Assembly: GCA_937880065.1 (NCBI GenBank)
Contig: CALFMA010000439.1
Coordinates: 1-16,563, forward strand
Origin: an uncultured Ruminococcus sp.
GTDB taxonomy: Bacteria > Bacillota_A > Clostridia > Oscillospirales > Ruminococcaceae
DNA length: 16,563 nucleotides
Direction: 5' to 3'
Positions within the stretch are counted from its first letter, which is position 1. The number at the start of each line of letters is the position of its first letter. The notes beneath the pieces are model-generated. The model had not been told where the DNA came from. It ran no database searches and worked only from the letters and a program-made list of their open reading frames with translations. The position numbers were made by a program, and so were the translations under genes. Shown here one piece after another: positions 16,131-16,563 of this stretch.

Positions 16131-16160
16131 AATGGACGTTCCGATTTTGGAACGTCCATT
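16131..16160. terminator. Bidirectional hairpin terminator
   Basis: A perfect 12-bp stem (AATGGACGTTCC at 16131-16142, paired with 16149-16160) encloses a GATTTT loop between two convergent genes. On the - strand it is followed by a T-rich run (GTTTTATATTTTT), making a good terminator for the dockerin gene. On the + strand the following T content is weaker. Confidence 0.8.
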
Positions 16161-16168
16161 AATATTTG

Positions 16169-16563
16169 TCAATCAATCGGAATATTCGCTTTAAGCTTAT
16201 TTACTAAAAGCACTCTCATAATAATTACATCATATACATCAGTTCTGTTGTCGCCGCTTACATCGCAGGAGAAATTATACTTACCCGTTCCCAGTACAGC
16301 CTCGGCACAGCATACTAAATCGGCAATTGTTACCTTACCGTCATGGTTAAGGTCGCCTTTTTCGTATACGATAGGAGTTGTGGTTGTAGTTGTTGTTGGC
16401 TTTGCAGTTGTAGTTGTTGTTGGCTTTGCAGTTGTAGTTGTAGTTGTTGTAGTTGGCTTTGCAGTTGTGGTTGTGGTTGTTGTAGTCGGTTTTGTAGTTG
16501 TAGTCGTTGTAGTCGGTTTTGCAGTTGTGGTTGTAGTAGTTGTAGTTGGTTTTCCAGTTGTGG
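16169..16563 (-). CDS. Dockerin-containing protein, C-terminal part (5' partial)
   Basis: The reading frame enters from the right edge and stops with TGA at 16169-16171. The last 68 residues (16169-16372) form a type I dockerin with two calcium-loop repeats: GDLNHDGKVTIADLV and CDVSGDNRTDVYDVI. The first loop is canonical (D, N, D, D at positions 1, 3, 5, 12); the second is looser (S at position 3, N in place of G). The residues at positions 10 and 11 differ between the two (IA against VY), so the two binding faces are not symmetric. Upstream (16376-16561) is a 62-residue linker of Thr tracts broken by KP or AKP, typical of ruminococcal secreted glycoside hydrolases and scaffoldin-linked proteins. 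The dockerin should attach the unseen N-terminal catalytic or binding module to a cohesin outside the cell. It is convergent with the histidine kinase gene and not obviously linked to the Ter genes. Confidence 0.9.
   Translation of the reverse strand, partial: TTGKPTTTTTTTTAKPTTTTTTTKPTTTTTTTTAKPTTTTTTTTAKPTTTTTAKPTTTTTTTPIVYEKGDLNHDGKVTIADLVCCAEAVLGTGKYNFSCDVSGDNRTDVYDVIIMRVLLVNKLKANIPID
16376..16561 (-). repeat. Threonine-linker coding tandem repeat
   Basis: On the - strand, runs of five to eight Thr codons (ACA, ACT, ACC, ACG) alternate with AKP, KP or GKP units, giving about six imperfect repeats of roughly 30 nt. It encodes the flexible, probably O-glycosylated linker before the dockerin. 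Repeats like this commonly vary in copy number and are easily misassembled at contig edges. Confidence 0.85.

Noticed and set aside
16376..16561. Possible CRISPR-like or satellite repeat at the right edge
   Set aside because: The repeats are imperfect, have no spacers, and translate in one frame as a Thr-rich linker joined to a dockerin.

Overview
The window looks like chromosome of a low-GC, anaerobic Firmicute of the class Clostridia, most likely a Ruminococcus-type gut or rumen bacterium. The basis is the consistent AGGAGG-like ribosome sites, the ferredoxin/[FeFe]-hydrogenase-like protein, the BspA-type leucine-rich repeat protein and, at the right edge, a type I dockerin behind a threonine-rich linker, typical of cellulosome- or amylosome-forming ruminococci. 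The species cannot be fixed from the sequence alone.

Positions 1-7465 (+ strand) are a tightly spaced gene train: the 3' part of an iron-sulfur protein with an [FeFe]-hydrogenase-like H-cluster domain; a zinc-ribbon/LRR protein; a Ser/Thr-kinase-like protein with a zinc ribbon; a TerY-type von Willebrand A (vWA) protein; a PP2C-type phosphatase; a protein whose N-terminal domain looks like a cytidine-deaminase fold without its zinc ligands; and a two-helix membrane protein. The vWA/PP2C/kinase combination is the 'TerY-P triad' known from tellurium-resistance-type (Ter) stress systems.

Positions 7466-7681 lie between convergent genes and hold three hairpins plus a longer inverted repeat. Positions 7682-13503 (- strand) are a second gene train, transcribed rhomboid protease > YceG-like protein > TelA > TerD > TerD > divergent TerD. 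It is driven by a consensus sigma-A promoter (13544-13572). The two trains converge and together look like one phosphorylation-regulated, envelope-linked Ter stress module. No TerC is present in the window.

Positions 13504-13727 form a divergent promoter region. Positions 13728-16127 (+ strand) encode a two-component system: an OmpR-type regulator and a histidine kinase with a large extracytoplasmic sensor. A symmetric hairpin terminator (16131-16160) separates it from the 3' end of a convergent dockerin protein (16169-16563, - strand) that continues beyond the window.

The most unusual point is the combination: a Ter phospho-signalling locus headed by a probably non-catalytic, hydrogenase-derived Fe-S protein and including a pseudo-deaminase-like adaptor, a cytosolic zinc-ribbon LRR protein and an intact rhomboid protease. 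My working inference is a redox- or H2-linked input feeding Ser/Thr phosphorylation that controls TerD/TelA proteins at the membrane.
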